Shown here one piece after another: positions 21,735 through 31,945 of a stretch of 64,000 bases of DNA. The notes beneath the pieces were generated by a model. That model was not told the DNA's origin. It saw only the letters and a program-made list of their open reading frames with translations, and did no database searches. Source of the DNA: Cryoendolithus antarcticus (lineage: Eukaryota > Ascomycota > Dothideomycetes > Cladosporiales > Cladosporiaceae). How positions within the stretch are numbered: position 1 is the stretch's first letter; the number at the start of each line of letters is the position of its first letter. The DNA is taken from assembly GCA_002077065.1 (NCBI GenBank), contig NAJO01000044.1, positions 124,001 to 188,000 on the forward strand, read 5' to 3'. The translations under genes were made by a program, and so were the position numbers.

Positions 21735-22403
21735 GTACTCGGGCAAAGTTTGCAACTTGACCAGTGAGATACGCACACGCATCGGCCCCTCACCTCAGTG
21801 TTGTGATTATCCAAGTCGTGTGCGCTCGATCATAGACACTTTCCTGCTCTTCTCAGCAAGTCATGGATGATTGGCCACGGCTCGAGTTCGTTGCCAAATT
21901 ACGCGTTAGACATGCCGCGTTCACATTCATGTTGTCAGGGAGTTCCGTAGAGTATCATTCCAACCAACGTTCGAGTACGAGGATTACATCATCGAATCTT
22001 GAGGTGCACACGGGAGGAGAACAATCTTGTGTATGTTCTCGCTGGTCAGATCAGATTGAGGCTGCTGCCGTTAGCGTTTCTTGGCAGAATCACCTCCCGA
22101 TCCCACGCGTCGTTCGAGGAACGGTCTGTGGGCCTCCTGTGCCTCGATGTAGACGACACCAGCGCGCTGCTTGGGTATAAGGCTGCTAGGCATGCGGTGC
22201 AGCGTCATATGTGTATCTGTGCTATCGTCCGATGTCTACGATTGCTGTGACACATTGGCGCTGCGTCAGCATGGGGCTAGGTACAGACCGCATCCTGCGA
22301 CCCGCGTCAAGAGCCAGGCACCCAGATTGTGCTGCACGCACCGAGCGTTCAATATAGTTTCGAACAGGCTCTATCAGGTAGGTCCAATGGCTAACATTCC
22401 AAC
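21735..22403. promoter_or_regulatory. Intergenic, regulator promoter
   Basis: A TATAAGG sits at 22176-22182, about 220 bp before the regulator ATG. No gene recognised. Confidence 0.4.
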
Positions 22404-24530
22404 ATGTCGCACACGCTTGGAGTTTCCGAATCACTGAGCGGATCCACTGATCGAAGCCCTGAGCCAGCTCTCGGGCCTAGCAACAGAGCGAAGTCGTGTA
22501 CGACATGTCGTCAAGTCAAGGTGAGACCCTCGTTCCTCCCGGTATCTTCATCGCTGAACACGAACACTTAGCTCAAGTGCAACTTACGCGAAACGTTCCC
22601 GTCCCGGTGCAGCCGATGTGAGAAGACTGGCGGGACGTGTCAGACGAGTGCCAGCTTCAAGCGGGTTGCATCTCGCAGGTAAGATGTCTGACTATGAGAT
22701 TGTACGTTTATTGTATGCTGAGCAGTAGCCAGTCGGGTCAAGCAACTGGAGGCCCAGGTCGAGCAGCTGAGCCGTTCCCAGCTGCTCAGTCCTCTCCATG
22801 TGGGCCATGGTCGCATCTCTAGCACGTGTAGAGCCACGAATGTCGAAGCGGGTGGCTTTACTGACGCGGGTCCTTCGGATACGAATTCGAAGCTTCCACC
22901 GGATAGTCAAGGCTGGCTTGCTCTGAATGATGTGCACTCGCCACCATACTTCACTTTGTTCGATTGTGTACTAACCCATGATGATATGCTCTCACTGTTC
23001 GACTGCTTCTCGGAAGGATACTTGGTCCATTGCCCTTTCTTGGGGCAAGTCACGTCATTCGGACGATTGGAGAAAGAAAGCAACCTACTGCTCTGGACGA
23101 TAGGTATGCTTGGAGCACGCTATCATCGCACGTATCAAGACCAGTATCCTGTTATCCGAGCTGCACACTCTCGTCTGTACGGTAACAAGCTCTGCGAAGC
23201 GGTCGAGCATCCGTTGGACCTGCAAGCACTATTACTACTCTGCAGCTGGCCAGCCGCGGTGAACAGTCAGTGGAAAGACCCAAGCTGGATGCTCAACGGA
23301 GCAGTGATCAATTGTGCGCGACAGATGGGGTTAGATAAGCCTAAAGACAAGGTTTTCTTCGGCACGCGGCGTGCCAATAATCAGCTGGCAAGATTTGCCC
23401 CTCGTCTCCTGAAACTGACCTGGCTGAAATGCTTCGCATTGGATGTTCAGATGAGCCTCTGGCATGGCAATCTGCCAACGCTTGCCGCAGCGCGCTACTA
23501 CAAATCAGTCACAGATTTCTGTCGCGATCCAAGCATCCCCAGAGACTATGCGCTACAAATGGAGCTACACGTACGAGCATCTCGGTTCCTCTTGCAGATG
23601 GACGAGTCTCTTGCGCCTCCTCAACTGGCCTGGACACTGGCGACCACTTTCGGGCAGGACCTTGCCGACTTGAAACGGGAGCACGCCACGGACTGGACGC
23701 CAGAAGTCGGACTCGTCGCTGATACTGCCCAGATGTACATCTGCATGGCAAGTCATGTTCAAATTATCAATGGATCTGCAAATGACATGGACCATGTCAC
23801 TGCAGCATATGCTAAGGAGTTGATCCAGTCAGCTGTCAGTCCCGCGATACAGTGCATCGAATACATTTGGGAGCTCTTCTCCCAGCGCGCAAGTCGCTGC
23901 CCAAGCTTTCGCGACGATTCCACGCCACTACCTGGCTGTCCGAAGCATCACTCGCGAACACTGTTTTACGCAGCAACCGTACTACTGCAGTTTCTAGACA
24001 GCGAGGAGAAGAACCTGAGACACCCCCGTCTGGAGGCAGTGCGCAACGCCTTTCAGAAGGCCCACGTCCTCTTTCGAAGCTGCCCGCTTTCCCGCGAGCA
24101 CGCCAACGCTGGTCGCTCGCTTGATGTGGCCGGTCGCGCTATCGGCCACAATCAAGGCCATCTTAAGAGCAATGTCACGACCCGCATGGGCGCGAGCTCG
24201 ATGTACAATCTCACTTGGTTGAGTGGCTTACTGCGCGGTCGTGAGACAGATGAGGAGTTTGGTTTGCCGCCAGTGTCTAACCAACAGGGTCTGCTGCCTG
24301 CCACTCAAGCGTCATACGCGGTCACTCTGTCGATGGAGGGATCAGCTGCCGGGAACCAGGTTCTTCCTTGGAATGATTGGGATGCTTCGGCCATCGCGAT
24401 GCCTTTAGATGGACTTGACTTTCCCTTTGGTGTTTGGGATGAGGCACTGTACCAAGACTGGCTTACTACCACTGCAGCAATTGGTCTTGAAGACTGGAAT
24501 GTTGCGTACCCCAGTGGATCTGCTGGCTGA
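22404..24530 (+). CDS. Zn2Cys6 transcription factor with fungal-specific domain (673 aa, 3 exons)
   Basis: Exons are 22404-22520, 22572-22678 and 22733-24530. The first two supply the DNA-binding domain. The zinc cluster cysteines are residues 32, 35, 42, 52, 55 and 62 with C-x2-C-x6-C-x9-C-x2-C-x6-C spacing, and an intron splits the cluster after VK. Exon 3 opens with a short coiled-coil dimerisation helix (RVKQLEAQVEQLSRS). Then comes the fungal_trans/MHR region (LLLWTIGMLGARYHRTY, LDLQALLLLCSWPA, GAVINCARQMGLDKP). For the last intron, the acceptor at 22732 is chosen because other AGs lose the frame. The gene adjoins aldehyde dehydrogenase, which it might control; this is inference. Confidence 0.93.
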
Positions 24531-25081
24531 CAGCGCGGTCCTTTGCTCCATTCTGCTGCTGCACTACGCAACTATATAGGACATTTCAGAATTTACCCTC
24601 GGCGCCTCACACAGCACGAAGGCTCGTTGACGCTCGAAGACTGAGCTGCGAGTTCCGCAGTTGACACGGCGCCAAGATCTCGTGCCAATTGCGATGTTCG
24701 CAGTTCGAGCTGCGCAGCACGCAAGTCCGAGTCAGCCATATTCGGCACGCTGTATATGTGGCGGTCTTCGCCTGATGAACATGCTGCTCGACAATACTTG
24801 GACATGTGCTCGCTGGTGCCTTCCTGACTGGCTTGACCGCAACATCGCGGATACCGCCACGTTCGATCATTTCGATTTACGAATATTCATCCCTGACACC
24901 CACCCTAATGCATATCTGCCTGCCGCATTAGGTCTGGTTCTGCGACACGTCTAGGGCCCTGCAGCGCGACCCACGAAACGCTGCTCCTACACAGTGGTGC
25001 GCAGAGAAAGCCCCCAGTCTGGAGCCCGACGCCGCACCCCTCAAGTTCAACTCAATCACCAACCCCGCCCATCACGCCACC
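24531..25081. other. Intergenic, 0.55 kb
   Basis: 3' end of the regulator and 5' region of the small membrane protein. Nothing else recognised. Confidence 0.45.
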
Positions 25082-25408
25082 ATGGTCACCACACAAGATC
25101 TCAAACCCCTTGACATCGTCCGTGGTCATCGTCCAATCCACGCGTCACTCACCGCCGGCATAGTGGGAAGCTCAGAGCAGGATTCCTGGTGGATCGTCAA
25201 TATCTTCATCATCCTACTTTGTCTTGCCTCGGTGGCTACGATCATGTTTACCATGTCAGACAGGATAGCCAGTGCAGCGGCGGGGATGTATGGGAAGCAG
25301 GTTTTCGGATTGAGGAGCCGTGAGGCGGAGAGGGTGGGTACTGCCGAGGAAGGACGAGGGGTGGAAGATAGCTTCGCGTTCGCTGATTCTGGCGGAGTCG
25401 CTGGGTAG
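25082..25408 (+). CDS. Putative small single-pass membrane protein (108 aa)
   Basis: Short frame with a good initiation context (CACC before ATG G). One clear membrane segment (WWIVNIFIILLCLASVATIMF, about residues 36-56) is preceded by a short polar N-terminus. A basic then acidic tail follows. No family recognised. The single hydrophobic helix with well-behaved flanks is the main support. It converges on the EDC4-like gene with 237 bp between stops. It may instead be a longer spliced gene. Confidence 0.5.
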   Translation: MVTTQDLKPLDIVRGHRPIHASLTAGIVGSSEQDSWWIVNIFIILLCLASVATIMFTMSDRIASAAAGMYGKQVFGLRSREAERVGTAEEGRGVEDSFAFADSGGVAG

Positions 25409-25645
25409 TGGAGGCAATGCTGAGCGAGTGGGCTTAGCGTGCGTGGTGAGTATTAGGGACTGCAGGAAACCGTACTGTTGTACACTACCGCTGTATACAG
25501 CTACGCATCGATCCCTTCCGACGGCCGTCGCAGCCGTAGTCTACACATTACACCCGATCCACGCCATGCACCCCATTACCCTTCTCACGCCGTTCGCAAT
25601 GCAATGCAATCCCAATCAACCCACCCACGTCCACCACCTAACCTC

Positions 25646-28600
25646 TCAAGCCAAAGCCTTCCTCACCTGCCCAATCTGCTGCGTAAGCGTAAACAGCTTC
25701 TTCAACGCCCCCTCATCCCTCACCTCCCTCTCAGCAAGCTGCATATAAGCGCCCTGCAGCCGCTGATACAGCACATCCATAATCTTCGGCGCCACATCGC
25801 GGATATCGCCGTCCTTCATCTTAAAGTCAGCATCATCCCCAAACACCCCCCGTCCACCGCCGTTGAATGGTCCACGTACCTGCACATCTATATTTCCAAC
25901 AATAGTCCCCAGCCACTCCAGCCTCTTCTCCACATTCGTCTCGAAGCTCGCCGTTATTGCGGCGGAGACTGAGAGCGCTACGAGGGGGGAGACTTGTTGG
26001 AGGTAGAGCGGGTTGAGGTAGATGAAGAGGTTGTCGAAGAGGTCGGCTTGGTTGGAGGATTGCAGCCAGTCGATTGTGGCGCGTTGGTATTCGCCGGATT
26101 TGAGGAGGTGGGTGAGGCGCGCGAGCTCGGCTTGCTCGGGGGATTCGAGGACTTCGGTGGGGGAGTCTTCCAGGGGCTCAGACGATGCAGGAAAGGCGGC
26201 AGGAGCGGCTTGCTGTGACTCAAGTAAAGCGGCCTGCTGGGACTTCATCTCTGTGACGAGGGTGGTGAGACTTGCCATGCTGGAAGTCAGCTGGAGGAGC
26301 ATGTCGCTTTGTTGCTTCTGCTGAGTTGCGGCGTCGCGGAGCTGGGTGTTGAGCTTCGTCTCGAGATCAAGGATCGCCTTCTGCGTGCCGACTGTGGACT
26401 GAGTGACTGCGGTTGTAACGTTAGCCTGCACAGTCTGCATCGAGCGCTGGATAAGCCCGCCCATGTCCATCTTGATTTGTTTCGTGACCTCATTGACAAT
26501 GTGAGCAGAGAGCGCACTGGTGACCTGCGCATCGCGAAGGGCAGAAGACACAGCGAGCGGGATGGCGGCGCTGACTTCCTTGGCAACGGACTCGCCAACC
26601 TCTTTGTTAAGCGTCTTCGCTAGCTCGCGCTCCACAATTGCGGAGGTCGAGGCGGTCAAAGCCGGTAGCACCTTCGTAGCAATGCTGTTGCCCACAATGT
26701 TATGTAGACTGCTCTCGACGTTTTCGGTAAGAGTGCTGGAGACGAGGCGAAGCATAGCGTCTTGCTTGGCAGACCCAGCAGCATCAGCGACACGCTTGTC
26801 CTGCTCGAGCTTCTGGTACAACGAGCTGAACTCCTTCGCAAGCAGACCATCGGTCAACGCGCTCGAAGCAGCTGAGGTTTCCTGAATAGCAGGCGCCTTC
26901 TCGGCTGGTGGCGATGGGGCCTTTGTAGGTGCAGCCACTGGCGCAGGCTCGACTGGCTTCTTAGGCGATGCCGACTTGGGCACTTCGCGCTGCTGAACGG
27001 GCGGAGCGACAGCTGCATAGTCCTCGGCGGTGATGATCGGCGGATTGGTCGGCGCAGGTGCTTCAGGGATCTGCTTCGACTGCTTGATAGGAGTATGCGC
27101 AGCCGTACCATTCGTAGCCGGAGTCTGCTTCGATGGCGAAGGCTCCTTCTTCATGATAGCCTTGGGTGCTTCTGCCTTAATTTCCTTCTTCGCCACCTTG
27201 GGCGGCTTGGAAGGCGTCTCAGGTTGCGAGCTAGGCGATGTCTCAGTAGCAGGCTTGTCCTTGAACTTCGTGAACTCGACAACACCCGCCTCCTGTGCAG
27301 GTACAGGCTTGATGACCTTGCTCTTCGCGTCCCAGCCGAGATCCGCGCGTTTGATGGGCAGGGCGATGACGCCCTTGCTGTGCATGACATACAGCTCAAA
27401 CAAGATCTCTGCAGCTGCATCGCCACTGTTCCCCTCGGATGGGAATGGAGTCTTGAGCATGTCCACGGAGCGAAGCTCGCCGATCTTGCCAAGCGAGAAC
27501 TCGCGCATACCACTCATAATGGCCGTAGACTCTACGCGAGGCAGAGATGTGTCTTGACGTGCCAGAGCGGTGATGTAGTGTGCCTGAGTCATGGCCGGGA
27601 GCACATACTTCGGAGCTGAGACGTGGATGAGGTAGATGCTGTTGCGGCCTGGGTGGCTGATGCAGAGCACGCCAGTCTTTGGGTGATAGTTGATAGTGCA
27701 CATAGCATTTGATCCCTTGGCAGACTCTGGGAAGTGCAGCTCTTGCACGCACTTGCCCAGGCCAAGATCCCACAGTTGAAGGATGTGATTCTGTTGATAC
27801 CCGATGAGCAAGTACCGCAGTGCTACGCCCTTAGCGCACGGGCGGTCCTTGTCAAGGAGTGTGACAGAACTAGGCGACATCTTGTCATCCGGATGGAGAG
27901 GGGATGCGCCAGTACTGAAGCCATGAATTGGCTCCTTCAGCTCGTGATGCAGGTTGCCGCCGTTGGACTCCTCGATCGCGGTTGTCAATGTACGGATGTC
28001 CCAGAACTTGACTTTGCCGATCTTGTCGAGGCTTATCAGTACTGTGTCATCCTCAGAGAAGCAGAAGTCTTTGCCAGCCTTGCCAGTATTGATGCTGAGG
28101 CTGTTCTCGGCCAAGTACTTCTCCGTATCCGCAACGCGAGTCTTTTGGTTCAGGTAGCTGGACTTGACCACATCAGGTGCGATTAGGTGGATCTGCCTGC
28201 CACGTGCCACCGCAAAGTACGATGTAGCGTGCCTGTTGCTAAGTTTCGCGCGCGTCTTTATGGCACTGCTAGTACCAAAAGCGGACGTAGAGCTTGGCTC
28301 ATCGGCGTTGGGAGGTGGCGACATCGTGAAACCATAAGCCTCGAGGTCGTCATCGCCGAAAGTGTCGCCACCGGACTTCGAGAGTGTGGTGAAGAAGATG
28401 GTGCCATTGACATCAGTCGCGAGCACGCACTCAACGTCGCCCATAGCATAAGGCGAGATCTGCACAGTACACAGACGCTCTCCTGCCTTGTTCCACACAG
28501 CCTTGTTCTTACCATCGTCCTGGCGGATGATCTTCAGTCCAGCATCTGGTTTCTTCTCCGTGGGTGGCACACTGTAGACGATGTAGTGTTGGGTAGCAGT

Positions 28601-29821
28601 GGCCAGAGTGCGATCATCGTGCGAGAAGTCCTTCTTGAGACGCGCGACTGGCGTAGCTTTCTCCCAGGTCTCGCTGCGGAACTGCCTAGGCGCCTTTGCA
28701 GTTGTGAGCTGCAGCGTGACGAATGGCTCCATTGGGAAGTTGTAGACCTCGACCTTGTCCTCTTCCTCCAACTTTGTGTCCTCATCTTCGGCAGTCGACC
28801 AGTCGGTGTCGACGCTCTCATCGTTGTTCTGCTTGTCAGCCGACTTCGTGGCTGCGGCACTTGGCGCACGCGTCTGCTTGTCATCTACAGCAGCCAATGC
28901 CTCCTCGACTTGGTTCTGCACCTTGCCAGACAGCTCCTCCAGCTTCTGCGAAACGCTCTGTGCATCCTTCGCAGGTGTCGCAGCCACACTCTCTTGCTGA
29001 GCAGGCTGACGCTCTGGTGACTCAGTCTTCCTCGTCTTCGCAGCACGCGCGCCTGACTCCCCATTAAGTGAGTCTGAGGTTTCGCGTCCATGCTTAAGGA
29101 TCTCGATCTTGCCAGCGGGCTGTGGAGTGCGATTTAGGGGTGACGATGCGTGAAGTGTGTCGAATGGGTTGACGTAGTTGAACATGCCGGCCTTCGTTGG
29201 CTGTGGTGCAGCGAACTTGGTAGCTTCGGCCGGGCTGCCAAATTGGCGAGCGGGTGTGGTCTCGATCTGTGGAATGTCTGCGGTGATAGCGACATTGCCG
29301 AGACTCTGTGCAATCGAGGCAACTGAGGGGAGGTCTGCCTTCGTTGGCAAGATCGGACTAGCGACGGAAGGAGCTTTCGCGGGTTTGGTGAGGAGATTCA
29401 GGAGGAAGTCTTGAGTATTCGCCTTGTTCGCAGTCGACTCGAATGAAGGCTTTGCTGCGCCTGCCGAAGTACCCTGCGATGTAGCATCTGGCGTGCTTGG
29501 CTTCTGTGCAGCTCCATTGAACTTCAGCAGGTTGAGCAAGTTGTTCGTCCTATTCAGCTCCTGCGCCGTCCCACCCGACGTCGGCAGTGGCGAGATTCCA
29601 CTGACTGGACTGATGATGGCAGAGGAGTGTATGGGGTTTGGCGTTTGTATGGGCGGGCTGAACAGTGGTGTCGACACGGAGGGTGGTTGATAGGCACCTT
29701 GGCTTGCCGGCTGTGGTGCCCAGAAAGAAGGCTGTGCGAAGGGCTGACTGCTCGAAGGTGTGCGCGAGGTAGTTTTGAGGCGGCTCAGTATCTCCTCGAG
29801 GTCACCTGCATTGGCTGCCAT
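25646..29821 (-). CDS. EDC4/Ge-1-like mRNA decapping scaffold, WD40 (1391 aa)
   Basis: Counterpart of metazoan EDC4 and S. pombe Pdc1, which bring decapping factors together in P-bodies. Single exon with ATG at 29821. Domains in order: a disordered Ser/Pro/Thr-rich N-terminus with short conserved motifs (LNLLKFNG); an acidic stretch; a WD40-type propeller at about 360-800 (KVKFWDIRTL, HILQLWDLGLGKCVQELHFP); a Pro/Lys/Ala-rich linker; and a C-terminal helical part from about 1020, including a coiled coil and the EDC4-type domain (LARLTHLLKSGEYQRATIDWL, PLVALSVSAAI). Length and order fit the family. The identification rests on architecture and the C-terminal domain. Confidence 0.85.
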   Translation of the reverse strand: MAANAGDLEEILSRLKTTSRTPSSSQPFAQPSFWAPQPASQGAYQPPSVSTPLFSPPIQTPNPIHSSAIISPVSGISPLPTSGGTAQELNRTNNLLNLLKFNGAAQKPSTPDATSQGTSAGAAKPSFESTANKANTQDFLLNLLTKPAKAPSVASPILPTKADLPSVASIAQSLGNVAITADIPQIETTPARQFGSPAEATKFAAPQPTKAGMFNYVNPFDTLHASSPLNRTPQPAGKIEILKHGRETSDSLNGESGARAAKTRKTESPERQPAQQESVAATPAKDAQSVSQKLEELSGKVQNQVEEALAAVDDKQTRAPSAAATKSADKQNNDESVDTDWSTAEDEDTKLEEEDKVEVYNFPMEPFVTLQLTTAKAPRQFRSETWEKATPVARLKKDFSHDDRTLATATQHYIVYSVPPTEKKPDAGLKIIRQDDGKNKAVWNKAGERLCTVQISPYAMGDVECVLATDVNGTIFFTTLSKSGGDTFGDDDLEAYGFTMSPPPNADEPSSTSAFGTSSAIKTRAKLSNRHATSYFAVARGRQIHLIAPDVVKSSYLNQKTRVADTEKYLAENSLSINTGKAGKDFCFSEDDTVLISLDKIGKVKFWDIRTLTTAIEESNGGNLHHELKEPIHGFSTGASPLHPDDKMSPSSVTLLDKDRPCAKGVALRYLLIGYQQNHILQLWDLGLGKCVQELHFPESAKGSNAMCTINYHPKTGVLCISHPGRNSIYLIHVSAPKYVLPAMTQAHYITALARQDTSLPRVESTAIMSGMREFSLGKIGELRSVDMLKTPFPSEGNSGDAAAEILFELYVMHSKGVIALPIKRADLGWDAKSKVIKPVPAQEAGVVEFTKFKDKPATETSPSSQPETPSKPPKVAKKEIKAEAPKAIMKKEPSPSKQTPATNGTAAHTPIKQSKQIPEAPAPTNPPIITAEDYAAVAPPVQQREVPKSASPKKPVEPAPVAAPTKAPSPPAEKAPAIQETSAASSALTDGLLAKEFSSLYQKLEQDKRVADAAGSAKQDAMLRLVSSTLTENVESSLHNIVGNSIATKVLPALTASTSAIVERELAKTLNKEVGESVAKEVSAAIPLAVSSALRDAQVTSALSAHIVNEVTKQIKMDMGGLIQRSMQTVQANVTTAVTQSTVGTQKAILDLETKLNTQLRDAATQQKQQSDMLLQLTSSMASLTTLVTEMKSQQAALLESQQAAPAAFPASSEPLEDSPTEVLESPEQAELARLTHLLKSGEYQRATIDWLQSSNQADLFDNLFIYLNPLYLQQVSPLVALSVSAAITASFETNVEKRLEWLGTIVGNIDVQVRGPFNGGGRGVFGDDADFKMKDGDIRDVAPKIMDVLYQRLQGAYMQLAEREVRDEGALKKLFTLTQQIGQVRKALA

Positions 29822-30151
29822 GATGGCCGTGAAGAGTGTGGGAGAGTGTGCGCTGTCGAGCGCGTCGAGGTTCGAACTATTCAGCTGCTCTCGTCGTGTA
29901 GTCGTATGAGGTAGTATATTTTGGGTATAGTGAAGAAATGGATGTTGAAGAAATGGATGTTGGAAGCACTATGGCATTGAGTATGAGTGATGATGGCAAT
30001 TATGAGGAAGCTCGGACGGCTGTCCCAATCGGGAAAGAACATGACGGCGGACATCGGGCAAAATGTTGAAGACGAGAAGTAGTCGCGTGCATCACCGCTT
30101 CTTGCCTCTATTCTCCTTCACACCTTCATTAGATCAACTATCAAATCAATC
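29822..30151. promoter_or_regulatory. Divergent promoter, EDC4-like and MGE1
   Basis: 330 bp shared between two divergent starts. Contains the tandem 15-bp repeat listed separately and AT-rich TATATT at about 29915. Confidence 0.5.
29931..29960 (+). repeat. Perfect 15-bp tandem duplication in divergent promoter
   Basis: Unit TGAAGAAATGGATGT occurs twice head to tail (29931-29945 and 29946-29960). Confidence 0.95.
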
Positions 30152-30942
30152 ATGAAGACCCAACGTTTCGCAAGATCGCTCCAATTCGCCGCCAAATCCT
30201 CGTTACCCAGCTCAGCGGCAAAAGTACTCCGATCTCCGTTCACATCACAGCGATTCATCGCACCCGCATTATCGCAGCGGATACCAGCACGAAGATGGTA
30301 CTCCGAAGCCGCGGCAGCAGAATCGGCCAAATCGGAGGGAGATGCAGCAGCGCCACCCGAAACGCCAGCGAACGATGCCCAGGCAAAGCTTGAGGCGAAG
30401 GAGAAGGAGCTCATAGATGTGACAGTACGTCTTAACATTTCGACTACGTCTAGATTAGATCTGTAGGACGTGGCGAACTATAGCTGATGCATCCCCTCCA
30501 GGACAAACTCAAACGCTCCGTAGCCGAATACCGCAACCTCCAAAACCAAACCAAACGCGAAATCGCCGCCGCCCGGGACTTCGCCATCCAACGCTTCGCC
30601 AAAGACCTAATAGACTCGATCGACAACCTCGACCGCGCCCTCACCACCGTCCCCGCCGCCACCCTCACCTCTCCCGACGTAAACCCGGAGCTCAAATCGC
30701 TGCACGGCGGGCTGAAAATGACAGAAGAGATTCTTATGGGGACGTTGAAGAAGCATGGACTGGAGAGGCTGGATCCGAGTGTGGAGGGGGTGAAGTTTGA
30801 TCCGAATTTGCATGAGGCTACTTTTCAGGCGCCGCAGGCGGGGAAGGAGAGTGGGACTGTGTTTTTTACGCAGCAAAAGGGGTTTTTGTTGAATGGACGG
30901 GTGTTGAGGGCGGCGAAGGTGGGGGTGGTGAAGAATGAGTAG
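30152..30942 (+). CDS. MGE1: GrpE-type nucleotide exchange factor Mge1, mitochondrial (237 aa, 2 exons)
   Basis: Releases ADP from mitochondrial Hsp70 during protein import and folding. Exons are 30152-30424 and 30502-30942; the intron is 77 nt. The N-terminus is Arg/Ser/Ala-rich without acids for about 50 residues (MKTQRFARSLQFAAKSS), a typical mitochondrial presequence. A coiled-coil helix (EAKEKELIDVTDKLKRSVAE) continues into the GrpE core (AEYRNLQNQTKRE, FAKDLIDSIDNLDRAL). The C-terminal beta part has FDPNLHEATFQ and GFLLNGRVLRAAKVGV. Length and all hallmark motifs fit. Confidence 0.96.
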
Positions 30943-31945
30943 GGGGTGGACGATGTGTCTTTAGCGAGAAGCTGGATGTTGTCCAAGCGAACATGCAGTT
31001 GCGTTGGTGCGGCTAGCCGTCAGCTGGGCGACGACAAGCAGTGCAGCACCAGCTGAGCTGGAGCTGGGCCCGGGGACTCGGATGTCGCAAGGAGAGTCTG
31101 CTACGAAGCCTGGACGGAGCGACTCACGGCTACAGGCTGTCGCAGCCGGTTGGACACACTCGACACTGTTACAAGCTGCAGCTTGGTGTGGCAATTTGCA
31201 GATCCGCACGCCACTCACGCCAGCACTTTAACTGTACGATATGTATAGATAGCTTACCGCGTTGTGTATAGAGATCGCGCCTACTCTGACTGATCCATCT
31301 GAGGATGCTAGCAGGCTTAGTTTGACTGCTACATTGTTTCACTTTGCATACTTTAGGCTAAGAGCCATCCACGCAACCACTCTGAATGTTACGGTCGATT
31401 CTCCAATTAGTCCTAGGACCTCCGCCAACGGGGAAGCAGGCATGGGAGCATATGGTGTAGGGACGTTGTTGAGCGCATGTTCGACGGACTTGGCACTGAC
31501 TTGAGGACGATCGCGCTACGCCGCATGGCGTTAGCTTTCCTTTCACAAGCCCTGCCCTTTCCTCTGGATGTTCCAAGGTTCTCTCTTGTTCGACGATTTT
31601 GCATCTACGCGAGTGCCCGCACGCAAGCGCTATGCCGTGAGATGCAATGATGGAATATGTGTCGGGATTTGTCATGGACTATGGTCTGTACACTGGATGT
31701 GGCCTCAATTTGGTGATCTTCACAACCCGTCGCGACTTCGATCTGGCGATATGCAAGCCACCTGCAGCCGTGCAGCGATGTGCTTTGGAGGGGTGCTGGC
31801 AGCTGCGCAGCGGCTCTCTGCCTTGTCGACAGCCTCGTCGCCGCATCGGTCCTTTTCAATGATACCGTCGGCTTCGCTTCTGCTGTTATTGTCCTTCAAA
31901 GACGTGCGGAGAATGGAGATGTCATTCTGAATGTAGCATAGTACC
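30943..31945. other. Intergenic, 1.0 kb upstream of the NOD-like receptor
   Basis: I looked for an upstream exon that would give the receptor an effector domain and found none convincing. In-frame open stretches end in stops before 31946. Confidence 0.45.

Noticed and set aside
21999..22250. Frame with a cupin-like string (YVLAGQIRLRL) upstream of the Zn2Cys6 gene
   Set aside because: Too short, no supporting second cupin motif; probably chance.
28187..29020. 277-codon plus-strand frame inside the EDC4-like gene
   Set aside because: Antisense to a long conserved protein; no domain or start context.
31720..31945. Possible upstream exon giving the NLR an N-terminal effector domain
   Set aside because: One frame looks hydrophobic and helix-like but ends in a stop at 31938-31940, and no splice join into 31946 is convincing.
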